NCBI GenBank assembly: GCA_964455095.1
Contig: CAYVUV010000356.1
Span: 62,001-126,000, forward strand
Source of the DNA: CAYVUV01 sp964455095
GTDB lineage: Bacteria; Desulfobacterota; Binatia; HRBIN30; CADEER01
Reading direction: 5' to 3'
DNA length: 64,000 nt
The notes beneath the pieces were generated by a model. That model ran no database searches, was not told the DNA's origin, and worked only from the letters and a program-made list of their open reading frames with translations. Of this stretch, positions 55,573 to 63,646 are shown in pieces. Within the stretch, counting starts at the first letter, position 1. Each line of letters opens with the position of its first letter. The translations under genes were made by a program, and so were the position numbers.

Positions 55573-57191
55573 GCGCTGCCCCTCCTCGGCCGTTCTTGTC
55601 CGCCGAACGCATCGCGCGGCATGAAGCGGCCGGCGAATGGCCCAACGAAAGCGTCAGCGCCGTGCTGGCGCGGCGCGTTGCGGACATGCCGTCGAAGGAG
55701 TTCCTCGTCGACGGGACGACGCGCCTGACCTTCGCCGAGCTCGCCCACCGTGCGGCGGCCGTATCAGGCGGACTGGCGCGGCTGGGAATCGGCCCGGGCG
55801 ATGTTGTGTCGTGGCAGTTGCCGAGCTGGTGGGAAGCGGCCGTCGTCGCCGTGGCACTCGACCGTCTGGGGGCGATCAGCAACCCGATCATCCCGATCTA
55901 TCGCGAACGCGAAGTGGGGTTCATCGCCCGGCAGGCCCGGGCACGCATGTTGATCATCCCCGGCGTGTTCCGCGGCTTCGACTACCGCGAGCTCTCCCGT
56001 GTCGTGCAGGGCGAGGCGCCCGCGCTCGAGCACATCGTGGTCGTGCGCGATCGGCCGTTCGACGGCATGATTCCCTTTGCCGCTCTGCTGGGCGAGCTGC
56101 CGACGGCCCCACCGCCGGCGCCCCGGGGCGCGCACGACGTGGCGATGCTCTTCTACACCTCGGGCACCACGTCGGAGCCGAAGGGCGTGATGCACACCTC
56201 GTCGACGCTCGGCGCCTTCGCGCGCGCCAACGCCCGCGTTGCCGGCGGAAGCGCCAGCGATGTCAGCTTGCTGCAGTTCCCCCTCACGCACATTGGCGGG
56301 CTGGCGGCGTTCCTCTTGCTACCCATTACGCTCGGCTCGCGCACCATCTACCTGGACATCTGGGATCCCGAGCGGGCGCTCGAGCTGATCGAACGGGAAG
56401 GCGTGACCAGCGCCGGCGGTCCACCGGCCATTCTCCAAGGCCTCCTGGCCGCGCCGCGCTTCAACCCAGAGCGGGTGCGCACCGTGCGCATCGCCGCCAG
56501 CGGCGCAGCCGATATCCCCCCCGAGTTGATCCGCGACGTGCGCCGGCGCTTTGGTGCCGCCAGCTATCGCTCCTACGGCCTCACCGAGTGCCCGATGTTG
56601 ACCTCCGGCGTTCCGGCCGATCCGGAGGACAAGTGCCTGTACACGGATGGCCGTCCGACGCCAGGTTGCCAGGTGCGCATCGTCGATGCGGCCGGCGTTT
56701 CGGTCGCCCCCGGCGTCGAGGGCGAGATCGAAGCCTTTGGGCCGCAGATGTGCGTTGGCTATCTCGACTCCGCCGTGACGGCCGAGGCGTTCACCTCCGA
56801 CGGCTTCCTGCGCACCGGCGATCTCGGCGTGATGGATACCGATGGCTACGTGCGCGTCACGGGGCGCAAGAAGGACATTATCATTCGCAAGGGGGAGAAT
56901 CTCAGTGCCAAGGCGATCGAGGACGTGTTGTACGAGCACCCGGCGATCGCCGACGCGGCCGTGATCGGCGTGCCGGACCCGGCCAGCGGCGAGCGCGTGT
57001 GTGCCTGCCTGGTGATGCGCCCCGATGCGCCGCCACTCTCGCTGGCGGCGCTGCGCGATTTCATGGAGCAGAAGCAGGTCATGCGGCAGAAGATTCCCGA
57101 GCAGCTCGAGATCCTGCCCGCCCTGCCGCGCAATGCGACCGGCAAGGTGCTGAAGACCGCGCTGCGGGCGCGCTTCACTGGCTCGCGCTGA
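55569..57191 (+). CDS. AMP-forming acyl-CoA synthetase
   Basis: The GTG at 55569 gives 540 aa. ANL motifs are clear: YTSGTTSEPKG from about residue 196, SYGLTECPM, FLRTGDLG, and RKKDIIIRKGENLSAKAIEDVL with the hinge Asp/Lys. The catalytic Lys lies in NATGKVLK near the end. The overall pattern is like cyclohexanecarboxylate- or medium-chain-acyl-CoA ligases; the substrate is not fixed. It is different from the ligase at 50494 and much closer to full family length. Translation may be coupled to the leader peptide upstream. The 3' end overlaps the next gene tail to tail by 17 bp. Confidence 0.9.
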   Translation: MSAAPPRPFLSAERIARHEAAGEWPNESVSAVLARRVADMPSKEFLVDGTTRLTFAELAHRAAAVSGGLARLGIGPGDVVSWQLPSWWEAAVVAVALDRLGAISNPIIPIYREREVGFIARQARARMLIIPGVFRGFDYRELSRVVQGEAPALEHIVVVRDRPFDGMIPFAALLGELPTAPPPAPRGAHDVAMLFYTSGTTSEPKGVMHTSSTLGAFARANARVAGGSASDVSLLQFPLTHIGGLAAFLLLPITLGSRTIYLDIWDPERALELIEREGVTSAGGPPAILQGLLAAPRFNPERVRTVRIAASGAADIPPELIRDVRRRFGAASYRSYGLTECPMLTSGVPADPEDKCLYTDGRPTPGCQVRIVDAAGVSVAPGVEGEIEAFGPQMCVGYLDSAVTAEAFTSDGFLRTGDLGVMDTDGYVRVTGRKKDIIIRKGENLSAKAIEDVLYEHPAIADAAVIGVPDPASGERVCACLVMRPDAPPLSLAALRDFMEQKQVMRQKIPEQLEILPALPRNATGKVLKTALRARFTGSR

Positions 57192-58635
57192 ACGATTCGC
57201 ACGCGACGGCACGCGTCGCGGCGATCTGCTCGCGACTCCACCACGCACCGCTTTGCCGTCGCTCGTCGGGCGTCGTGAAGCGATAGCGCCAGAAGACCAT
57301 CCGCACCGCCGCCGGGCGTTCCGGAAGCGCCGCCACAAACAGCCCCCGCACCGCGGCGGGTTTCACACACAATCGCTCGAGCAGCGCGCCCACGTACGCT
57401 GGCAGCCCGCGCTCGAAGCTCAGACCGTAGAACCAGAGCTGAAAGTCCACGCGCGGCTGGTGCGGGGCGACAAACGGTGGGGCGCGCAGCGGATCGCCGG
57501 GCTTGTCGCGCAGGTCGTGAGCGGTCCACAGCGTGCCGTCCGAGGTCTGAAACTCCGGCTCGACGCGCTCGCGGGTGATGTGGCCGAACAGGTGGTAGGT
57601 ATTGATCACCCGCCATGGACCGTACAGGGATTGCAGTGGTTCGACGCGGTCTCGCCAGATTCCGAGCGGGGCGAACGCGAGCAGGCCATCAGCGATGGAG
57701 ATGCCGATAAAGAGACAGACACCGATCGCGGCGGCCACGCCGCGCAACGCGGCGATGCCGGTCCCGCGGGCGCCCACTTGCTGCGACATTTCGAGTCGAG
57801 GACGGCGGCGCCAAAACAGGTCTCCGTCGGTCAGGAGAAAGACATGCAAGGCAGCTGCGAGGTAGCAGAAGAAGCCGTAGTTGGCCGTCGCGGCATTGAG
57901 GACCTGAAAGCCCGTAAAGGCGACGAAGGCCGCCCGTCGCCCAGCGCGCGGTCCGAAGATCGCGAAGGGCAGCACGAGCTCGATGAACAACACGGCATAG
58001 CTCTCGAAATGGTGCCACCAGACCGGCAGCGCATGCGCGTACCACGCCAGCGCGGTGGGCAGCGGGGCGGTCTCGTAGTAGAAAGTCATGGCGCTGCCGT
58101 CCTGCCAGTCGCCGAGGTGCGACTGCCACTTGGCGATGCCGGACTCCCAATAGAGCTTGAAGAGCAGCAGGCGAAAGAGCACGTGTGCCCAGCGCGCGGG
58201 CCGATCGGTCGGCAGGAAGGTGGCCAGCAGCCCACACTCGAGCAGGAGATTGTCCCACTGGAAGGAGAGAAAGCTGCGGCCCGCACTGGCGTAACTGAGA
58301 TACAGGATCGTCGACAGCGCGCTGCACAGGCGCGGCGCGCGGCCGAACAAGGCCACGACGGCGATGGCCGCGCCAACCCAGATGCCAGCCTGCAGCGCGG
58401 TGTCGCCGGCAGCGAGCCAGAAAAGTGTCGGAAGCTGCGCTGCAGTAGGCCAGCCGCTGGTGCGCGCCGCGGCGAGAAACGGCTCCAACGGCAACAGGCC
58501 GTCACGGCCGATCAGCGTCGTGACCTGGCCGCCTAGCGAGAGCCAGGCGACGAGAAAGGTCGCGGCCAGCAGGCGGTGGAAGAGGCGCGCTACCGCCGGG
58601 CCCGAAGCCGCGTCAGCCGTCGACCAGCCAACCAT
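57175..58635 (-). CDS. Lipase maturation factor family membrane protein
   Basis: The ATG at 58635 gives 486 aa. The N-terminal two thirds hold about seven to nine membrane helices with family motifs SFQWDNLLLECG and LYWESGIAKWQSHLGDWQDG. A soluble C-terminal domain includes PWRVINTYHLFGHITRERVEPEFQTSDG and ends with WRYRFTTPDERRQSGAWW. In vertebrates LMF1 helps lipases fold in the ER. In bacteria the function is not established; assistance to exported lipases is a guess made attractive by the type II secretion operon nearby. Confidence 0.88.
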   Translation of the reverse strand: MVGWSTADAASGPAVARLFHRLLAATFLVAWLSLGGQVTTLIGRDGLLPLEPFLAAARTSGWPTAAQLPTLFWLAAGDTALQAGIWVGAAIAVVALFGRAPRLCSALSTILYLSYASAGRSFLSFQWDNLLLECGLLATFLPTDRPARWAHVLFRLLLFKLYWESGIAKWQSHLGDWQDGSAMTFYYETAPLPTALAWYAHALPVWWHHFESYAVLFIELVLPFAIFGPRAGRRAAFVAFTGFQVLNAATANYGFFCYLAAALHVFLLTDGDLFWRRRPRLEMSQQVGARGTGIAALRGVAAAIGVCLFIGISIADGLLAFAPLGIWRDRVEPLQSLYGPWRVINTYHLFGHITRERVEPEFQTSDGTLWTAHDLRDKPGDPLRAPPFVAPHQPRVDFQLWFYGLSFERGLPAYVGALLERLCVKPAAVRGLFVAALPERPAAVRMVFWRYRFTTPDERRQSGAWWSREQIAATRAVACESFSASQ

Positions 58636-58663
58636 CACCCGCAGGGCGCCTCGCCGCGGCGCG

Positions 58664-59503
58664 TCAGCGGTTCAGGAACACCGGGCAGTCCGTGTTGCGC
58701 AGCACGAACTCCGTCGTGCTGCCGAGGACCATCTCGATGATGCGACTGTGTCCGTATGCGCCGATGAACAGCAGGTCGTGGTCCTGCTCGCGGATGAAGT
58801 TGGCAATGCGCTCCGGCGCGTTGCCGGTGCGCTGCAACTCATACCGTCCCGTCAACCCGTAGGGCTTCAGATAGGCCTCGGCTTCGCGCAGCGTGCGCTG
58901 GCCCTCCTCGTCGTCCTTGTTCACCGTCAGCACCGTCAGCGGCAGCCGCAACGTGTTGCAGAACTCCGCCGCGACTTGCATGGCCGCCGCGGCGCGCACG
59001 CTGCCATCGTAGGCCAACAACGGCTTGCTGCAGGCGCGGAATTCCAGCGGCGAGATGAAGACCGGCTTCGGACACTTGCGGCTGACGCTTTCCGCCGTGC
59101 CGCCGAGCAGTCCGGTCGAGAAGCGCTCGTTCAACCCGCGATGACCGATGATCACGAGGTCGGCGGTGCGCGCGCGCTCGGCGATCTCGTTGGCGACCAC
59201 GCCGACGCCGATCATCGTATCGACGTCGGTATTGTCCTTGGCGGCCTCCTCGGCGAAGGCATCCAGCAGGGCTCGGCCGCGTTCGTGCAGCACCCCGCGC
59301 ATTTTCGACGAGAAGTCGAGATAGGGTTCGAAGCCGAGCGAGCCCGAGATGTCGTGGAAGAATGACCCTTCGATCGAAACGATGTCGATGACGTGCAGCG
59401 CGACGACATGTGCGTTCAGGCTGCGCCCGAGCCAGAGCGCGTAGCGCACGGCGGTACGCGCGTGCTCGGATCCGTCGATGCCTACGAGAATGGTCTTGAT
59501 CAT
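58664..59503 (-). CDS. Tandem universal stress protein
   Basis: The ATG at 59503 (MIKTILVGIDGSEHARTAV) gives 279 aa with two UspA domains. Each has the nucleotide-binding signature G-x2-G-x9-G-S/T: GHRGLNERFSTGLLGGT in the first and GAYGHSRIIEMVLGST in the second. ATP binding is therefore likely. It sits 28 bp upstream of the lipase maturation factor gene on the same strand. The role is general stress adaptation without a known partner. Confidence 0.92.
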   Translation of the reverse strand: MIKTILVGIDGSEHARTAVRYALWLGRSLNAHVVALHVIDIVSIEGSFFHDISGSLGFEPYLDFSSKMRGVLHERGRALLDAFAEEAAKDNTDVDTMIGVGVVANEIAERARTADLVIIGHRGLNERFSTGLLGGTAESVSRKCPKPVFISPLEFRACSKPLLAYDGSVRAAAAMQVAAEFCNTLRLPLTVLTVNKDDEEGQRTLREAEAYLKPYGLTGRYELQRTGNAPERIANFIREQDHDLLFIGAYGHSRIIEMVLGSTTEFVLRNTDCPVFLNR

Positions 59504-59569
59504 CGGGCCGCCCGATCGAGCAGTTAGCACCTTTCCCTCGAGTCGGCCAGCGAGGCGAGCGCGGGGTGC

Positions 59570-59598
59570 TTTACAAGGCGCTGGCCCTGCTCTACAAG
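59570..59598 (+). promoter_or_regulatory. Candidate promoter of the small gene preceding the Fur-family gene
   Basis: TTTACA (59570-59575) and TACAAG (59593-59598) are 17 bp apart and match five and four consensus bases. Transcription would start near 59605, only a few bases before the ATG at 59609, so the message may be nearly leaderless; no ribosome-binding site is seen. Confidence 0.35.
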
Positions 59599-59608
59599 TT
59601 GCGGCGCG

Positions 59609-59947
59609 ATGGCGGTGAAAGCGAGGCGCGAGAGCGCGACGCAGGTGGCGGTGCTGGAGGAGTTGAAGGCGGCAGCCGAGAAACTCGGCTTGCGCGTGCG
59701 CGAAGAGCGGCTGCTGCGCGAGGTTGGCTACCGCGTGCGCAGCGGCAGCTGCCGGCTCGGCGAGGACCAGATCATCCTCCTCGAGCGCGATTTGCCGATC
59801 AGCGCGCAGATCGACGTCCTGGTCGACGAGCTCGCCGGCCGCCAGCTGGAGAGCATCTACCTCTCGCCCGCCGCACGGGTGCTCGTCGAGCGAGCCGCGG
59901 CAAAGGGAGCGCTGCTGGATGGCGGAACCCAAGCAGTCGGCGGATGA
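59609..59947 (+). CDS. 112-aa protein of unknown function upstream of Fur-family gene
   Basis: The product starts MAVKARRESATQVAVLEELK. A helical N-terminus precedes a beta segment (EVGYRVRSGSCRLGEDQIILLERDLP) and a helical end. It has no signal peptide and one Cys. Its 3' end overlaps the Fur-family gene by 29 bp, so the two are translationally linked. I do not recognise the family; a role in metal or redox response is inferred only from its neighbour. Confidence 0.7.
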   Translation: MAVKARRESATQVAVLEELKAAAEKLGLRVREERLLREVGYRVRSGSCRLGEDQIILLERDLPISAQIDVLVDELAGRQLESIYLSPAARVLVERAAAKGALLDGGTQAVGG

Positions 59948-60383
59948 CCGCTTCGTCCGCTTCAAGGATCACCTCCGCAAGCAGCGGCTGAAATCGACCG
60001 CGCAACGCGACACGATTGCGAAGGTCTTCCTCGAGACGCAGCGCCACATCAGCGTCGAAGAACTCTACCACGAAGTGCGCAGCCGCAACCCGCGGATCGG
60101 CTACGCGACCGTGTACCGCACCATGAAGTTGCTCACCGAGTGCGGCATCGCGGCCGAGCGGCACTTTCGCGATGGCGAGGCGCGCTACGAGAGCGCGCAG
60201 AAGCACCACCACGACCATCTCATCTGCGAAGGGTGCGGCAAGATCGTCGAGTTCGAGGAGTCCCGGATCGAGTCGCTGCAGTCCGAGGTCGCCAAACGAC
60301 TCGGCTTCCGCTTCACCGGTCACAAGATGGAGCTCTACGGCCTCTGCCGCGAATGCCAGAAATCCCGCCGCGCCGCGGGGTGA
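59919..60383 (+). CDS. Fur-family metal-responsive repressor
   Basis: The ATG at 59919 follows AAGGGAG and gives 154 aa. The N-terminal winged helix (RLKSTAQRDTIAKVFLETQRHISVEELYHEVRSRNPRIGYATVYRTMKLL) and the HHHDHLICEGCGKIVEFEE metal region are typical of Fur. Structural-zinc pairs C-x2-C (CEGC and CREC) are present. Iron (Fur) is favoured over zinc (Zur) or peroxide (PerR) sensing because the next gene is an iron permease with a Fur-like box in its promoter. Confidence 0.93.
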   Translation: MAEPKQSADDRFVRFKDHLRKQRLKSTAQRDTIAKVFLETQRHISVEELYHEVRSRNPRIGYATVYRTMKLLTECGIAAERHFRDGEARYESAQKHHHDHLICEGCGKIVEFEESRIESLQSEVAKRLGFRFTGHKMELYGLCRECQKSRRAAG

Positions 60384-60412
60384 CCCGGCGCGGCACCTGG
60401 CCGATTCCCGCC

Positions 60413-60455
60413 TTGACAACCGCAGCCGGGAAGAGATAACTGAAAATGAGTTTCA
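60413..60455 (+). promoter_or_regulatory. Promoter with Fur-type box controlling the iron permease operon
   Basis: A consensus -35 TTGACA (60413-60418) is followed after 16 bp by GATAAC (60435-60440). Immediately next, TGAAAATGAGTTTCA (60441-60455) fits the 7-1-7 Fur box (tgataatnattatca) at 11 of 14 arm positions. Bound Fur would cover the start of transcription. The permease ATG is at 60465. The promoter lies just downstream of the Fur-family gene. Confidence 0.7.
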
Positions 60456-60464
60456 AAATCGTAT

Positions 60465-63068
60465 ATGCGCTTCTCGAGTCGCCGGCTGGGCGTATGGTTG
60501 TTGCTCGCTGGGGGTCTGCTGCTCCGGTCCGCGGGTGGGGCGGCGCAGATGGTGCCCGAGCGCGTCTCCGACGTGCGGCGCGCGCTGACACTCATCAGCG
60601 TCGTCGCTGAGGAGTACCGCGAGGGCGTCGTCGACGGCCAGGTCGTCCTGCCCGTCGAGTACGAGGAGGCGCGCACCTTTCTCGATGAAGCCGAACACCG
60701 GCTGGACGGGACGGTGGCGGCCACGGCGGACCTCACGGCGGTCTTCGCCAGCCTGCGCGCGGCGGTCGATGCCAAGCGGCCGCTGGCCGAAGTGCGCGCG
60801 TACGTCGATCAATTGCGCGCCGGCGTTTCGAGCCTCACGGGTGTCACCGAGGAAGTCTTCCCACCGCAGCCCCCCTCGGCGTCGAGCGGGCGCGCCCTGT
60901 TCGCTCAGAACTGCGTCCCCTGCCACGGCGAGCACGCCAACGGACAGGGGCCCGAGGCGGCCAAGTTGAATCCGCCGCCGGCAAACTTCACCGATGCGGC
61001 CTTCATGCGCGTCGAGACCCCCTTCGACTTCTTCCACATCATCAGCGTCGGGAAGGGCGCCTCCGCCATGCCGGCGTGGGGCGAGGTGTTCTCGCTGCAA
61101 GAGCGCTGGGATCTGGTCAGCTACCTCTGGACGGTGCGACCCGGCACCGCGCAGCTGGCCGAGGGACAGGGCATCTACCTGCAGCAGTGCGCCGGGTGCC
61201 ACGGCGCCGTTGGCGATGGCCGCGGAATCTTCAGCGCCGCGCTGCTCAAACCCGCGCCCGAGCTCAATCGGGCCCAGGCGCTGGCGCAAAAGAACGACAC
61301 CGAGATCTACGCCGCCGTGGCCAACGGCGTGGCGGGCACACCGATGCCGAGCTTCGCCCGCACGCTCGACGAGGACGACATCTGGGCAACAGTCGCCTAC
61401 GTGCGCTCGCTGTCGCTGGGCGGTGAAGACGGTTCGAAGCTGAGCGCGGGCTCGCGCGAAGCCGAAGCGCGCCGCTTCGCCGGCCTCTTGCGCGTGTTGA
61501 GTGAAGAGTACCAGAAGGCGATGGCAGGCGGCGGCGGGCCCGACCCCGTCGAATATGCGGAAGCCTCGATCCTGCTCGAACAGGTGACGCGCAATCGCGA
61601 TGCGGTGCTGACCGCCACGGCGGAGCGCGCCCCGGACGAGGTCGAGCCGCTGCGGGCTCGACTGCGCGAACTGGGCGGATTGATCGAAGGGCGCCAGCCA
61701 GCCGCGCGGGTGGCGACGCTGGCATCCGACGTCGCCCGCACACTCGAGGCGCGATTCCCCCTCGCGGAGACGGTGCCGGAAGATGGGGGCGATCCGGTCG
61801 CGGAGACGCGGCGCCTGCTGGGCACCGCGCTGGGCGCCTACCGCGACGGCAATCCGCGCGCGCTCTATCTGGTCTCGGATGCGTACTTCGCCTTCGAGCC
61901 CCTGGAGAAGCAGCTCGGCGTCTCGGCGCCGGACATCACCCGCCGCGTCGAGGATGGATTCCTCAAGCTGCGCGGTGCGATGGCGAAGCCCGGCGCCGAT
62001 GAGACGGCTGCCGCATTGGTCGGTGAGATCGAGCGCGATCTCGACGCGGCCCGTGCCGCACTGAAGCCCGGCACGGGCGCCTATGCCATCGCCTTTCAGT
62101 CCGCTGCGATCATCGTGCGCGAAGGCTTCGAGGTCGTGTTGATCATCGGCGCCCTGCTCGCCTACGTGATGAAGTCCGGCAACACGGCAATGAAGCGGCC
62201 CATCGTCTGGGGCACCGCCGCGGGCGTGGCGGGCAGCCTGGCAACTGCCTATCTCTTCATTCAGGTGCTAAAAGTCACCGGCGTCGCCGCGGAGACGCTC
62301 GAAGGCGTGGCCATGCTGCTGGCCGCCGCCGTGCTCTTCTTTGTCAGCTACTGGCTGATCTCGAAGGCCGAGGCCGACAAGTGGCAGCGCTACATTCAGG
62401 GCAAGGTCAAAACAGCCTTGGCGAGTGGCAGCGGACTGGCGCTGGCGACCGCGGCCTTTCTCGCCGTGTACCGCGAGGGAGTGGAGACGGTGCTGTTCTA
62501 CCAGGCCCTGCTGGCCAGCGCCGCGGGCCAGACCGGTGCCGTGGTCGGCGGCTTTGGCGCCGGGTCCGTGGCGCTCACCTTCATCGGCGTCGGATTCGTG
62601 CGCTTCGGCATGCGCATACCCATTCGCCCGTTCTTTCTCGGCACGAGCTTCCTGCTGTACTATCTGGCGTTCGTGTTTGCCGGCAAGGGAGTCGCCGAAT
62701 TGCAAAGCGCCGGGTGGATCGATGTGTCCCCCGTTGCATGGCTGCCGTCGATCCCGTTTCTGGGCATCTACCCGACCGTCGAGACCGCCCTGGCGCAAGG
62801 TGTTCTCCTCGCCTGTCTCTTCTATGCGATCTGGGTGACGCTGCGCGCTCGCCCGGCGCCGGCGAAAGCCGAGGTCCTTCTGGTCGAAGCGGCCAAGTTG
62901 CGCGAGGTGGCGGTGCAGATCCGCTCCGAGCTGGTACCGCCGCTCGGACTCGAACGCCCGCCCGTTGAGCTCGCCAGCCAGCGCTTGGAGACGCTGATCG
63001 GACAGGTGAACGAGCTCGAACACCGCATCGCGGCGCAGTTTCGCGTCAGCGGTGGGGTGAAGCCGTAA
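60465..63068 (+). CDS. Di-cytochrome c - FTR1 iron permease fusion
   Basis: The 867-aa protein starts with a signal peptide (MRFSSRRLGVWLLLAGGLLL). A helical domain follows, then two cytochrome c domains with heme motifs CVPCH (150-154) and CAGCH (242-246), a second helical domain similar to the first, and an FTR1 permease of about seven membrane helices. Both FTR1 iron motifs are present: REGFE (552-556) and REGVE (670-674). FTR1 imports iron in a step coupled to oxidation of Fe(II). The heme domains could take those electrons, so this chain may combine oxidase and permease. Confidence 0.93.
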   Translation: MRFSSRRLGVWLLLAGGLLLRSAGGAAQMVPERVSDVRRALTLISVVAEEYREGVVDGQVVLPVEYEEARTFLDEAEHRLDGTVAATADLTAVFASLRAAVDAKRPLAEVRAYVDQLRAGVSSLTGVTEEVFPPQPPSASSGRALFAQNCVPCHGEHANGQGPEAAKLNPPPANFTDAAFMRVETPFDFFHIISVGKGASAMPAWGEVFSLQERWDLVSYLWTVRPGTAQLAEGQGIYLQQCAGCHGAVGDGRGIFSAALLKPAPELNRAQALAQKNDTEIYAAVANGVAGTPMPSFARTLDEDDIWATVAYVRSLSLGGEDGSKLSAGSREAEARRFAGLLRVLSEEYQKAMAGGGGPDPVEYAEASILLEQVTRNRDAVLTATAERAPDEVEPLRARLRELGGLIEGRQPAARVATLASDVARTLEARFPLAETVPEDGGDPVAETRRLLGTALGAYRDGNPRALYLVSDAYFAFEPLEKQLGVSAPDITRRVEDGFLKLRGAMAKPGADETAAALVGEIERDLDAARAALKPGTGAYAIAFQSAAIIVREGFEVVLIIGALLAYVMKSGNTAMKRPIVWGTAAGVAGSLATAYLFIQVLKVTGVAAETLEGVAMLLAAAVLFFVSYWLISKAEADKWQRYIQGKVKTALASGSGLALATAAFLAVYREGVETVLFYQALLASAAGQTGAVVGGFGAGSVALTFIGVGFVRFGMRIPIRPFFLGTSFLLYYLAFVFAGKGVAELQSAGWIDVSPVAWLPSIPFLGIYPTVETALAQGVLLACLFYAIWVTLRARPAPAKAEVLLVEAAKLREVAVQIRSELVPPLGLERPPVELASQRLETLIGQVNELEHRIAAQFRVSGGVKP

Positions 63069-63094
63069 CGTTTTCGCGCCCGCCTGCGAACCCC

Positions 63095-63643
63095 ATGCGA
63101 CCCACGACCCGACTCCTGGCGCTGTGCGCCATTCTGACCCTTGCCACGCCTGCCCTGCCGTGTGCCGCCACGGTCTTCTATGCCCGCGATGAGGCGCTCA
63201 ACCTGGCCTTTCCGCATGCCGATCGGACCGAGCCGCGCGACTTCTACTTGACCGCGGCGCAGCGATCGCAGATCGAACAGCGCGCCCATGCGCCGCTCGA
63301 GTCGGACCTCGTGACTCTGTATGTCGGCTACCGCGGCGACACCGTGCTGGGCTATGCGGTGATCGACACGCACGTGGTGCGCACACTGCCCGAGACATTC
63401 TTGGTCGTCCTGACGCCGGAAGGCGCCGTGGCCGCGACATATGTGCTGGCCTTCTACGAGCCCAGCGAGTACCTGCCGGCACCGCGTTGGCTTGCGCAGT
63501 TTGCCGACAAGCGCGTCGACGACAACCTGCAGATCGGCCGCGGGATCGCCGCGATCACCGGCTCGACGCTGACGTCGCAGGCCGTTGCCGGCGGCATTCG
63601 CCGCGCGCTTGCGCTCCACGCCGTGCTCTTGAAGGGGCCGTGA
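63095..63643 (+). CDS. Exported FMN-binding domain protein
   Basis: The 182-aa protein has a signal peptide (MRPTTRLLALCAILTLATPALPCAA) and an FMN-binding domain as in NqrC, RnfG and NosR. The covalent-flavin motif appears as TGSTLTSQAV, with Thr160 the likely attachment site. Flavin transfer by ApbE would be required. It lies 26 bp after the iron permease gene, so it is probably co-regulated by the Fur-family protein and may pass electrons in the periplasm. Confidence 0.85.
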   Translation: MRPTTRLLALCAILTLATPALPCAATVFYARDEALNLAFPHADRTEPRDFYLTAAQRSQIEQRAHAPLESDLVTLYVGYRGDTVLGYAVIDTHVVRTLPETFLVVLTPEGAVAATYVLAFYEPSEYLPAPRWLAQFADKRVDDNLQIGRGIAAITGSTLTSQAVAGGIRRALALHAVLLKGP

Positions 63644-63646
63644 ACG

